Shown in pieces: positions 47,304 to 55,403 of a DNA stretch of 64,000 nucleotides (position 1 is its first letter; each line of letters opens with the position of its first letter). The stretch covers positions 1-64,000 of the forward strand of contig CAYJQC010000010.1 in NCBI GenBank assembly GCA_964372215.1, given 5' to 3'. A program made the translations under genes and the position numbers. The notes beneath the pieces are model-generated. The model saw only the letters and a program-made list of their open reading frames with translations, ran no database searches and was not told the origin of the DNA. The stretch comes from DAIMFL01 sp964372215 (GTDB lineage Bacteria > Pseudomonadota > Alphaproteobacteria > Dongiales > Dongiaceae).

Positions 47304-47318
47304 TGGCACCAGAGTTGC
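47304..47318 (+). promoter_or_regulatory. Sigma-54 promoter of fliC1
   Basis: TGGCAC-CAGAG-TTGC is a perfect match to the -24/-12 consensus with correct spacing. Transcription should start near 47330, giving a leader of about 95 nt before the fliC1 ATG. Apart from this, the three FlbD-like sites and the leader hairpin, I see nothing else in the 452-nt gap between the GT41 gene and fliC1. Confidence 0.85.
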
Positions 47319-47404
47319 GAGGATCGTAGCGCTGAGTCTGTCCGGTGGGCGGCACAGCGCGATGGAGGCCATGAAGGCCTTGCAGGCAGGTAGCCGCATT
47401 ACAA

Positions 47405-47429
47405 CCATCCATGTAGGAGTTATCGATGG
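47405..47429 (+). promoter_or_regulatory. Hairpin around the fliC1 ribosome-binding site
   Basis: CCATC (47405-47409) pairs with GATGG (47425-47429), which includes the start codon. TAGGAGT lies in the loop. A GGA in a loop overlapping the Shine-Dalgarno is what CsrA binds; a second GGA lies at about 47364. Confidence 0.45.
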
Positions 47430-49300
47430 CTCTAACAGTTCTCTCCAACTACGCCGCCAACGTTGCCCATCGCAATTTGACGATGGCCGACGGTGCGGTG
47501 ACCTCCTCGCTTGCGAAGCTGTCCTCGGGCAGCCGCGTCGTGTCCGCGAAGGACGACGCCGCGTCGCTGGCGATCGGTTCGCGCTTGAATCTGACCGTCA
47601 ACGCCCTCAAGCAGGCGAGCGTGAACGCCGGCCAGGGCGTGTCGATGCTGCAGATCGCCGACGGCGCCATGGCCAAGGTCAACGACGTTCTCGTTCGTAT
47701 GAAGACCCTGGCGGTGCAGTCCGGTTCGGGCCAGCTTTCCGGCACCGAGCGCAGCATGCTCGACACCGAGTACCAGGCCCTGCTCTCGGAAGTGACGCGA
47801 ATTGCCGCGTCGACCGAGTTCAACGGCCAGGCCCTGGTGAACGGCTCGCTGACCACCAACCTGCCGTCGGTTTCCACCCCGTCGGCGACCCTGGCCTCGA
47901 CCACCAACGCCAGCCTGGGCACCAACTCCGCCGGTGACATCAGCGGTACGGTCGGCGCCTTCGCCGCCGACACCAGCGGCAGCATCACGGTCACCGTCGG
48001 CACCGACAACTTCACCGCCTCGGTGACCCCGGTGACGACCTCGACCGGCCTGCTCGCCAGCACCACCAACTTCCTGCTCGCTGGCGTCAGCGGCTCGGTC
48101 CAGGGCACGGCCAGCGGCTTCTCCCATGCCGCCGGCGTGATCACCGTCGACGTCGGCGGTGTCACCTTCAGCGACACCAACTTCGTCACCACCGGCGATA
48201 CCAACAGCGACATCGTCGCCGGCAACGCCTACACCTTCGCCGACTCCGGCGGCAACCAGTTCGTCCTGGTCGCGCGCACCAGCTACGACGTCGACGCCGC
48301 CACGACCGCGCTCACGGATCTGGGAACGGCGCTCGGCACCAATGCCTTCCTGACCTCGTCGGACCTGGACAGCAACAGCACGCTGACCTTCTCCGCCGCC
48401 GGCGGCAAGAGCTTCGAGCTCACGCTGAACGGCGCTACCCAGTACGACCTCAACCTGGCCGGCACCGGTTCGCTGACCCAGGGAACGACCACGCTCTCCG
48501 GTCGTAGCGTGCTGACGGACAACCTCGACGCGGCCTTCGCTGCCGTGACCTTCAGCTCCACGGCCAGCACGGGTGCAGGACCGTTCGGTGCCAACAATGG
48601 CGTGACCAGCATCACCGGTCGAGGCCTGGACACGTCGGCAGTGGACAACTACACGCTGAGCTACGGGGGGTCGAGCGACTACACGTTCACGCTGACCGAC
48701 GGCTCCACGAGCTTCACGGGCGCCATCGACGCGACCGCCGTCAATACCGACGGCTCGATGGCCACCGGCACGTCTCTGAAGCTCTCCAACTCTACCAGCT
48801 CGGCCGAGCTGGTGCTGGCGCTCAACACCTCGTTCGTGTCGCAGACGGCCGTTCCGTCGGCTTCGACCGGCGGGCTGCACTTCTCGGGCAGCGACTCCGC
48901 GTCGTTCAGCTTCAAGGTCGGTGTCGGCACCGACGCCACGAAGGACATCATCTCGGTGTCCCTGAGCGGCGCCAATGCCGATAACCTGGGTCTGACCAAC
49001 TCGGACATCACCACGGTCGCCACGTCGGACGCGGCGTCGTCCCTGCTGACCACCGCAGTCGACACGCTGAACACGGCCAGGTCCCGCATCGGTGCCTACC
49101 AGAACCGTCTCGAGTTCGCCGCGGCGAACATCTCGACGGCGGTGGAAAACACCGAAGCCGCGCGGAGCAGCCTGATGGACCTCGATATTGCTCAAGAGAT
49201 GACCATGTTCACCTCGAAGCAGATCCTGGTCCAGGCCGGCGTCTCGATGCTGGCTCAGGCGAACCAGATGCCGCAGAACCTGCTGCGTCTGTTCCAGTAG
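47426..49300 (+). CDS. fliC1: Flagellin (copy 1)
   Basis: Main filament protein, 624 residues. The conserved D0/D1 ends are MALTVLSNYAANVAHRNLTMADGAVTSSLAKLSSGSRVVSAKDDAASLAIGSRL and the C-terminal RIGAYQNRLEFAAANISTAVENTEAARSSLMDLDIAQEMTMFTSKQILVQAGVSMLAQANQMPQNLLRLFQ (both shown only to locate the ends). The central region (about 150-520) is Ser/Thr/Gly-rich beta modules, a good target for O-glycosylation. A 285-bp stretch of it is identical to fliC2. Long for a flagellin (250-500 is common). Confidence 0.96.
   Translation: MALTVLSNYAANVAHRNLTMADGAVTSSLAKLSSGSRVVSAKDDAASLAIGSRLNLTVNALKQASVNAGQGVSMLQIADGAMAKVNDVLVRMKTLAVQSGSGQLSGTERSMLDTEYQALLSEVTRIAASTEFNGQALVNGSLTTNLPSVSTPSATLASTTNASLGTNSAGDISGTVGAFAADTSGSITVTVGTDNFTASVTPVTTSTGLLASTTNFLLAGVSGSVQGTASGFSHAAGVITVDVGGVTFSDTNFVTTGDTNSDIVAGNAYTFADSGGNQFVLVARTSYDVDAATTALTDLGTALGTNAFLTSSDLDSNSTLTFSAAGGKSFELTLNGATQYDLNLAGTGSLTQGTTTLSGRSVLTDNLDAAFAAVTFSSTASTGAGPFGANNGVTSITGRGLDTSAVDNYTLSYGGSSDYTFTLTDGSTSFTGAIDATAVNTDGSMATGTSLKLSNSTSSAELVLALNTSFVSQTAVPSASTGGLHFSGSDSASFSFKVGVGTDATKDIISVSLSGANADNLGLTNSDITTVATSDAASSLLTTAVDTLNTARSRIGAYQNRLEFAAANISTAVENTEAARSSLMDLDIAQEMTMFTSKQILVQAGVSMLAQANQMPQNLLRLFQ
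48083..48367 (+). repeat. 285-bp tract identical in fliC1 and fliC2 (copy 1)
   Basis: Base-for-base identical to 53674-53958, in the same reading frame, inside the surface-exposed middle of flagellin. Differences begin right at both edges. Silent positions are identical too, so this reflects recent copying rather than protein constraint. Confidence 0.95.
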
Positions 49301-49315
49301 GCTGACTACCGGGTA

Positions 49316-49342
49316 CCGGAGAGGGCAAAAAACCCTCTCCGG
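49316..49342 (+). terminator. Hairpin after fliC1
   Basis: A perfect 10-bp stem CCGGAGAGGG/CCCTCTCCGG with a CAAAAAA loop, 16 nt past the fliC1 stop. No T-run follows, so it may only partly end transcription or protect the abundant flagellin mRNA while letting some reading into flaG-fliD. Confidence 0.7.
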
Positions 49343-49380
49343 GCCCGCCCAGCTAACCGGATCTTAAAAGGATTCGTGCC

Positions 49381-49758
49381 ATGGACATCACATTGGTTTC
49401 GCATCTCGGGTCGGCGGCGCAGAGCGTCGACACCGGACGAACGTCGATGGCCCGGGGACCGCAGCCGGTCGCGAAGGCACCGGTCGCAGACGTCGGAAAG
49501 GTGATGGTGGAGAAGGCCGTGGCGGTTGCCGCGGTGGAGATTGCACAAGCGGTCAAGGCGCTCGACAAGGCCGAGCTGCCGATACCAATGGTGGTGCGCT
49601 CCGAGCTCAACGTCGACGACAGCAGCCACCGGGTCTTTGCCCGGACGGTCGACCGCGAGACGGGTGAGACCGTGCGCCAGATACCGGACGAGGAGACGCT
49701 GCGTCTCATTCGCCGGAACCGCGAGCAGTTCGAGAGACTGCTCAACAAGAACGTTTGA
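49381..49758 (+). CDS. flaG: FlaG-like protein
   Basis: A 125-residue FlaG-family protein. A variable, Ala/Val-rich N-terminal half is followed by the conserved beta segment RSELNVDDSSHRVFARTVDRETGETVRQIPDEETLRLI. FlaG proteins influence filament length; the mechanism is unclear. It is between fliC1 and fliD, as in many bacteria. Confidence 0.85.
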   Translation: MDITLVSHLGSAAQSVDTGRTSMARGPQPVAKAPVADVGKVMVEKAVAVAAVEIAQAVKALDKAELPIPMVVRSELNVDDSSHRVFARTVDRETGETVRQIPDEETLRLIRRNREQFERLLNKNV

Positions 49759-49789
49759 CGGCCACGCACCGCCGTCGGGAACGGAGTCG

Positions 49790-51907
49790 ATGGTCGACGC
49801 ACTGAATCTGACGGGTCTCAACGTCGACAACTCGGGCCGAGTGAGCTTCTCGGGCCTGTCCTCGGGCATCGACTACAAGACCGCGATCGACAACATCATC
49901 GCCGCCCGCCGGATCCCGGTGGACAGCATCGAGACCAAGATCTCCGCCAACAAGACCAAGGCGGCCGCATACCAGGGCCTTCAGTCCCTGCTCGGCACAC
50001 TGCAAAGCTCGGTCAGCACCCTGCGCGGCGCCGTCACCTTCGGCGACACCGGCAACGCCTTCAAGGCGAAGCAGGCCTTCGCCTCGGTCAGCCGCGCGGA
50101 CGGCGGCACGCCCTCGGCGGCCAGCAACCTGCTGGGTGTCTCGGTCACCAACGGCGCCGCGGTCGGCAGCCATACGATCGAGGTGAAGCAGGTTGCCACC
50201 GCCCACAAGCTCGGCAGCCGCAACTTCAGCAGCCAGACCAGCGATCTCGGCACCGCGTCCGGCGCCGCCGCCGGCTCGGTGTCCGGCAGCTTCAGCATCA
50301 ACGGCAAGACCATCGATGTCTTGGCGACCGATACGCTGCTCGAGCTGCGCGACCGGATCAACGCCGCCAACAGCGGTACCTCGGCGACCGGGGTGACCGC
50401 CAGCATCGTGTCGACCTCGAGCAACCAACACATCCTGGTGCTGACGGCGGACCAGACGGCGACCCAGATCAGCATCGCCGACGAGGTCGGCGGCGTGCTC
50501 GCCAAGCTCGGCATCTCGGCCGATGGCGGCGCCACCTTCGCCAACCAGCTGCAGGCGCCGCAGGAGGCGCAGTTCTATGCCGACGGGCTGCTCGACGCCT
50601 CGAAGTGGCAGTCCGGCCTGGCGGCCAGCGGAAGCGCCGCGGTCGGCGCCTGGGCCGGCGTCAGCGCCGGCAGCCACAGCTTCGACATCACCGACGCCGG
50701 CGGCGCCGTCATCAAGACGATCTCCTACGACGACACCGATACGCTGCAGACGCTGGCGACCCAGATCACCGATGCCGGGCTCGGCCTCAGCGCCAGCGTG
50801 GTGGCCGACGGTACGCAGTTCCGCCTGAGCGTCAGCCGCACCGGCCAGTCCGACAACTCGATCGGCTTCGGCGGCGACACCGACAACCTGCTCACCGGCC
50901 TGGGGCTCGCCAAGGAGCGCCTGGTTCTCGAGCGCACCACCAATACGGTCAACGACCTGTTCGCCGGCGTGACGCTCAGCCTGTACGGCGCGGAAGCCGG
51001 CACCACGGTCAAGATCGACGTGGACCGCAACCTCGCCGGCGTCAAGACCGCGATCGGCAGCTTCGTCGACGCCTACAACGCGGTCCGCCAGTTCATCAAC
51101 GAGCAGCAGGCGACCGACCCCTCGACCGGCGCGCGCAGCGAGGAGTCCGGACCGCTGTTCGGCTCGCGCACCCTGGCCGACGTCACCGGCCAGCTCAGCC
51201 GCATCCTCGGCACCGGCGTTTCCGGCGTCGACAGCGCCTACTCCGTGCTGGCGCAGATCGGCATCACCTTCGTCGACAACAGCACCCTGGCCGATACGAC
51301 TTTCTCCGACACTCTGGAGATCGACGAGACCAAGCTCGACGAGGCCCTGCTCAACAGCCCGACCGACCTGCAGCGCCTGTTCAGCTTCGATTTCTCGACC
51401 TCGGACCCGCGGGTCAGTCTGCTCGGCTTCGACGGCCGGACCACCTTCGACTCCTCCGGCTATGTCTTGGACGTCACCCATGACGGCACCAAGATCACCG
51501 GGGCCACCATCAATGGCATCGCGGGCTCGGTCACGATCAGCGGCAACACGCTGACCATGACCGACAAGACCGGTGCCGAGGGACTGAAGCTGGCCTTCAA
51601 CGGCAACAGCTCGGTCTCCGGCATCCAGCTCGACTTCACGGTCGGGCTCGGCGCCGAGATGTATTACTCGCTCGGTTCCATGCTCGATCCGGATACCGGC
51701 TCGCTGCAGGCGGAAATCGACGGCCTGAACGACCAGAACACCCAGGCGCAGCAGCGCGCCGACGAGATGATGACCCGTCTCGACTATCAGCGCGAGCAGC
51801 TCACCGCCCGGTTCATCGCGATGGAAACCGCCCTGTCGCGGATGAACCAGATCCTGGACAGCATCAAACAGACCACCGATGCCTGGTTCTCGAACGGGAA
51901 CAATTGA
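49790..51907 (+). CDS. fliD: Flagellar filament cap protein FliD
   Basis: FliD (705 residues) caps the growing filament and folds flagellin into place. N-terminal domain: SGLSSGIDYKTAIDNIIAARRIPVDSIETKISANKTK. Central flagellin-hook IN repeats include GSHSFDITDAGGAVIKTISYDDTDTLQTLATQI. The C-terminal coiled coil ends MTRLDYQREQLTARFIAMETALSRMNQILDSI. It is 31 nt after flaG. Confidence 0.94.
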   Translation: MVDALNLTGLNVDNSGRVSFSGLSSGIDYKTAIDNIIAARRIPVDSIETKISANKTKAAAYQGLQSLLGTLQSSVSTLRGAVTFGDTGNAFKAKQAFASVSRADGGTPSAASNLLGVSVTNGAAVGSHTIEVKQVATAHKLGSRNFSSQTSDLGTASGAAAGSVSGSFSINGKTIDVLATDTLLELRDRINAANSGTSATGVTASIVSTSSNQHILVLTADQTATQISIADEVGGVLAKLGISADGGATFANQLQAPQEAQFYADGLLDASKWQSGLAASGSAAVGAWAGVSAGSHSFDITDAGGAVIKTISYDDTDTLQTLATQITDAGLGLSASVVADGTQFRLSVSRTGQSDNSIGFGGDTDNLLTGLGLAKERLVLERTTNTVNDLFAGVTLSLYGAEAGTTVKIDVDRNLAGVKTAIGSFVDAYNAVRQFINEQQATDPSTGARSEESGPLFGSRTLADVTGQLSRILGTGVSGVDSAYSVLAQIGITFVDNSTLADTTFSDTLEIDETKLDEALLNSPTDLQRLFSFDFSTSDPRVSLLGFDGRTTFDSSGYVLDVTHDGTKITGATINGIAGSVTISGNTLTMTDKTGAEGLKLAFNGNSSVSGIQLDFTVGLGAEMYYSLGSMLDPDTGSLQAEIDGLNDQNTQAQQRADEMMTRLDYQREQLTARFIAMETALSRMNQILDSIKQTTDAWFSNGNN

Positions 51908-52001
51908 CCCAAGCGGCATCTAGGAAGTTCACCGGCCCCCGGCGACCCATCATCCGACCGGCCGAAGACAGAAGCGAGACGAAGACCGCAAGGCCCGATT
52001 G

Positions 52002-52478
52002 ATGATTCCCTCGACCAATGCGTACCTCTCCCAGCAGCTCGCCGGCGCCTCTCCCGCGAAGCGGGTGGCCATGCTGCACGATCGTGCCATCAGCGCCCTG
52101 CGCGAGGCGGTCGAGGCGATCGCCCAGGGCGACATCCAGCGACGCTGGAAGGCCAACAACAAGGCGGGAGAGATCATCGAGGCGCTGTGGATGACGCTCG
52201 ACACCGAGCGCGGCGGCGAGATTGCCGCCAACCTGGACCGCCTCTACAGCTTCATGCTGCGCCAGCTCGCCAACGTCGATCTGCGCAACGACCCCAAGCC
52301 GGCCGAAGAGGTCATCGGGCTGCTCGAGCCGCTGCGCCGCTCCTGGCACGAGCTGGTGCACAACGAGGAGACGACCGCCGCCTCGGCGGCGCCCCGCGGC
52401 GCGGGCAGGCCGGGTGACGACCGGCCTGATTCCGGCCCCGGCGGCGAACCGATGCGGAGCATCGTCCTCTCCGCCTGA
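52002..52478 (+). CDS. fliS1: Flagellin export chaperone FliS (copy 1)
   Basis: A 158-residue FliS-type four-helix chaperone that keeps flagellin unpolymerised before export. Conserved parts: ASPAKRVAMLHDRAISALREAVEAIAQGDI and GGEIAANLDRLYSFMLRQLANVDLRNDPKPAEEVIGLLEPLRRSW. A Pro/Gly-rich tail of about 35 residues is extra. It ends the fliC1-flaG-fliD-fliS1 group and is followed by a strong terminator. A second fliS follows fliC2. Confidence 0.92.
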   Translation: MIPSTNAYLSQQLAGASPAKRVAMLHDRAISALREAVEAIAQGDIQRRWKANNKAGEIIEALWMTLDTERGGEIAANLDRLYSFMLRQLANVDLRNDPKPAEEVIGLLEPLRRSWHELVHNEETTAASAAPRGAGRPGDDRPDSGPGGEPMRSIVLSA

Positions 52479-52514
52479 TCTGCCGCAACGCGTCGCCATA
52501 GCCATCCCGCTTTG

Positions 52515-52543
52515 CCGCCCGGGCCAATCGCCCGGGCGGTTTT
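52515..52543 (+). terminator. Rho-independent terminator after fliS1
   Basis: A perfect 10-bp GC-rich stem CCGCCCGGGC/GCCCGGGCGG with a 5-nt loop, followed by TTTT. It closes the first flagellin unit. Confidence 0.85.
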
Positions 52544-52837
52544 CCGTTGCGCGAAGCCGAAATAGCCGCGTAGCGGATCAGGCAGAGACCCGGTCGCCGG
52601 TCCTCCCCGCTTGAACAAGGCGTGACGTCAGAAGCAGGCGGCTTCGACGTGCTTCGAACTTGCCCTGGCCGGCAACCCCCGGCGCCCGGCCGCGCCATTC
52701 CTGCCGCCGGATCGGCAGGAAGCTCCATGGCGGCCGAGAAAACTTTGCCTAATTGCCGCCCTTCCGGCTGCGGCCTGTTTCCGCCAAAAATCCAATTTTC
52801 CCCATGTCTCCCGCAACTTAGACAAATTTTCCGCAGT
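52544..52837. other. Non-coding stretch before the fliC2 promoter
   Basis: No gene is visible here. It holds only half matches of the FlbD-like motif (TGCCG at 52702, CGGCA at 52713, and two direct TGCC at about 52746 and 52754), so the full sites seen before fliC1 look decayed. The AATTTTCCCC stretch near 52795 is the AT-richest part. Confidence 0.5.
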
Positions 52838-52852
52838 TGGCCCGCGGCTTGC
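52838..52852 (+). promoter_or_regulatory. Candidate sigma-54 promoter of fliC2
   Basis: TGGCCC-GCGGC-TTGC has the correct 10-nt GG-GC spacing and a perfect -12; the -24 differs from TGGCAC by one base. The start would be near 52864, giving a leader of about 150 nt. Confidence 0.6.
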
Positions 52853-52935
52853 CATGTCCTGAGTGGAACCAAAGGACCCTCGGCAGGCACCAGGACTGCG
52901 CTTGTCGGGTTTGCCACCGCCCTCTGGGCCGAACT

Positions 52936-52950
52936 GTTGCAAGGAGCAAC
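52936..52950 (+). promoter_or_regulatory. CsrA-type hairpin in the fliC2 leader
   Basis: GTTGC-AAGGA-GCAAC folds into a 5-bp stem with AGGA in the loop, the classic CsrA site. The leader (about 52864-53016) contains seven GGA triplets in all, including two near the ribosome-binding site (52998 and 53005). Confidence 0.6.
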
Positions 52951-53016
52951 TCTCCGCCGGTCAGCGATCGGGCCGCCACAGGCCCCGGGGCACCGGAGGA
53001 TGCAGGAGACGAGAAC

Positions 53017-54894
53017 ATGGCTCTCAATGCTATCTCCAATTACGCGGCCAACGTCGCGCATCGCAATCTTCAGATCTCCGACGCGGCGGCGACGTCGTCG
53101 CTGGCAAAGCTGTCCTCGGGCAGCCGCGTCGTGTCGGCGCGCGACGACGCCGCTTCGATGGCGATCGGCTCCCGACTCAACGCCCAGGTCATGGCGCTGA
53201 GGCAGGCGAGCGTGAACGCCGGCCAGGGCGTGTCGATGCTGCAGATCGCCGACGGCGCCATGGCCAAGGCCAATGACGTTCTCGTCCGCATGAAGATCCT
53301 CGCGGTCCAGGCGGGCTCGGGCCAGCTCTCCGGCACCGAGCGCAATATGCTCAACACCGAGTATCAGCTGCTACTCGAGGAAGTGACGCGAATTGCCGCC
53401 TCGACCGAGTTCAACGGCAATCAGCTGGTCAACGGCTCGCTGACGACCAGCCTGGCGCCGGTAGCGGTACCGGCGACGACGCTGGCTTCGACCACCAACT
53501 TCAGCATCGGTACCGCCGCGACTGGCAATGTCAGCGGCACGGTCGGCGCCTTCGCTTCCGACACCAGCGGCAACGTCACGGTCACCATCGGCACCGACAG
53601 CTTCACCGCCGCCGTGACCCCGGTGACGACCTCGACCGGGCTGCTCGCCGACACCACCGACTTCCTGCTCGGCGGCGTCAGCGGCTCGGTCCAGGGCACG
53701 GCCAGCGGCTTCTCCCATGCCGCCGGCGTGATCACCGTCGACGTCGGCGGTGTCACCTTCAGCGACACCAACTTCGTCACCACCGGCGATACCAACAGCG
53801 ACATCGTCGCCGGCAACGCCTACACCTTCGCCGACTCCGGCGGCAACCAGTTCGTCCTGGTCGCGCGCACCAGCTACGACGTCGACGCCGCCACGACCGC
53901 GCTCACGGATCTGGGAACGGCGCTCGGCACCAATGCCTTCCTGACCTCGTCGGACCTGAGCAGCAGCAGCACGCTGACCTTCTCCAACGGCAGCGGAAAC
54001 AGCTTCTCGCTGACGCTGAACGGATCGACGCAGTACGACTTCAACCAGGCCGGCACCGGTTCGCTGACCCAAGGCACGACCACGCTCTACGGCCGTGGTC
54101 TCCTGGAAGACAACCTCGACGCGGCTTTCGTCGCCGTCACCTTCGCCACCACGCAGAGCCCGGCTGCGGGACCGTTCGGCGCCGACCACGGCGTGACCAG
54201 CATCACCGGCCGCGGCCTGACGTCGGCCACCGCCGCCAACTACACCCTGAGCTATGGCGGCACGACCGACTACACCTTCACCCTAACGGACGGCACCAAC
54301 AACTACTCCGCTGCGATCAACGCGGGAGTGGTCGACGCCAACGGCGCGATGCTGACCGGCACGTCGCTCAAGCTCACCAGCACGACGGCGAGCGGCGAGC
54401 TGATCATCGCGCTCAACACCTCGTTCCAGTCGAATACCGCGGTCGTGGCCAGCGCCGCCGATGGCGGCATCTACTTCACCGGCGCCGACGCCGTTACCTT
54501 CACGTTCAAGGTCGGCACCGGCACCGATGCGACCAAGGACTCGATCGACGTCATTATCGACGGCGTCAACGCCAGCAATCTGGGCATGGTCGGATCGGAC
54601 ATCACGACGGTTGCCACCGCCGATACCGCCTCCGACCTGATCACCCTCGGCATCGACTCGCTCAACACCGCGCGCGCCCGGATCGGCGCGTTTCAGAACC
54701 GGCTGGACTTCGCCGCGGCGAACATCGCGACCGCGGTCGAGAACACCGAAGCCGCACGCAGCAGCCTGCTCGACCTGGACATGGCTTCGGAGATGACGAC
54801 GTTCACCTCCAAGCAGATCCTGGTCCAGGCCGGTGTCGCGATGCTGGCCCAGGCCAACCAGATGCCGCAGAACCTGCTGCGCCTGTTCCAGTAG
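53017..54894 (+). CDS. fliC2: Flagellin (copy 2)
   Basis: Second filament protein, 625 residues, close in length to fliC1. The N-terminal D0/D1 (MALNAISNYAANVAHRN) and C-terminal (QANQMPQNLLRLFQ) ends are conserved with many substitutions. The middle has the same order of beta modules, and 285 bp of it is identical to fliC1. The ATG at 53017 has AGGAGA upstream; the frame is open earlier but that part is leader. It has its own promoter and its own FliS (26 nt downstream), and heads fliC2-fliS2-fliK-flgD-flgE. Confidence 0.96.
   Translation: MALNAISNYAANVAHRNLQISDAAATSSLAKLSSGSRVVSARDDAASMAIGSRLNAQVMALRQASVNAGQGVSMLQIADGAMAKANDVLVRMKILAVQAGSGQLSGTERNMLNTEYQLLLEEVTRIAASTEFNGNQLVNGSLTTSLAPVAVPATTLASTTNFSIGTAATGNVSGTVGAFASDTSGNVTVTIGTDSFTAAVTPVTTSTGLLADTTDFLLGGVSGSVQGTASGFSHAAGVITVDVGGVTFSDTNFVTTGDTNSDIVAGNAYTFADSGGNQFVLVARTSYDVDAATTALTDLGTALGTNAFLTSSDLSSSSTLTFSNGSGNSFSLTLNGSTQYDFNQAGTGSLTQGTTTLYGRGLLEDNLDAAFVAVTFATTQSPAAGPFGADHGVTSITGRGLTSATAANYTLSYGGTTDYTFTLTDGTNNYSAAINAGVVDANGAMLTGTSLKLTSTTASGELIIALNTSFQSNTAVVASAADGGIYFTGADAVTFTFKVGTGTDATKDSIDVIIDGVNASNLGMVGSDITTVATADTASDLITLGIDSLNTARARIGAFQNRLDFAAANIATAVENTEAARSSLLDLDMASEMTTFTSKQILVQAGVAMLAQANQMPQNLLRLFQ
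53674..53958 (+). repeat. 285-bp tract identical in fliC1 and fliC2 (copy 2)
   Basis: The partner of 48083-48367, 5591 bp downstream in direct orientation. Recombination between the copies would delete flaG, fliD and fliS1 and leave one hybrid flagellin. Confidence 0.95.
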
Positions 54895-54920
54895 GCCGCC
54901 GCAGGCGAAGGAGACAAGCC

Positions 54921-55367
54921 ATGAAGATCATCGTCCGTCACCGTCTCGAGGAGATGATGGCCGCCACGCCGAGCCGCCTTGTCGTGATGCTCTACGACGA
55001 GGCGATCGGAGCCTTGCAGGCCGCCATCGCCGCGGCGACGCGCGGCGACATCGAGACGCGCTGCAACTCGGTCACCGCGGCCACCGAGATCGTCGGCTAC
55101 CTCTACATGAACCTGGACCTCGAGCAGGGCGGCGAAGTGGCCGACAATCTCGGCGCCATCTACGCGCACATCATGCACCGTCTGCCGCGCGTCAATCTGT
55201 ACAACGATGCCGAGACGGCGGAAGAGGCCATCTCCCTGCTGGAGCCGCTGCGGGAGTCCTGGAACGAACTCGACAGCCGCATCGTCGCCGGCATCCCCGA
55301 CGAGATGATGCCGCTGCCGACTGCCCGATCGATGCGGACGAAAGTCCACGCCGAACCGACCATCTAA
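54921..55367 (+). CDS. fliS2: Flagellin export chaperone FliS (copy 2)
   Basis: A 148-residue FliS: PSRLVVMLYDEAIGALQAAIAAATRGDIETRCNSVTAATEIVGYLYMNLDLEQGGEVADNL and EEAISLLEPLRESWNEL. It is nearer the family consensus than fliS1, with the usual LYDEAI and LDLEQGGEVA. The short tail differs from fliS1. It starts 26 nt after fliC2, which suggests each flagellin has a matched chaperone. Confidence 0.92.
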   Translation: MKIIVRHRLEEMMAATPSRLVVMLYDEAIGALQAAIAAATRGDIETRCNSVTAATEIVGYLYMNLDLEQGGEVADNLGAIYAHIMHRLPRVNLYNDAETAEEAISLLEPLRESWNELDSRIVAGIPDEMMPLPTARSMRTKVHAEPTI

Positions 55368-55403
55368 GCCCTTTCCGGAACAGCCAAGTAGGCGCTGTAC
55401 ACC

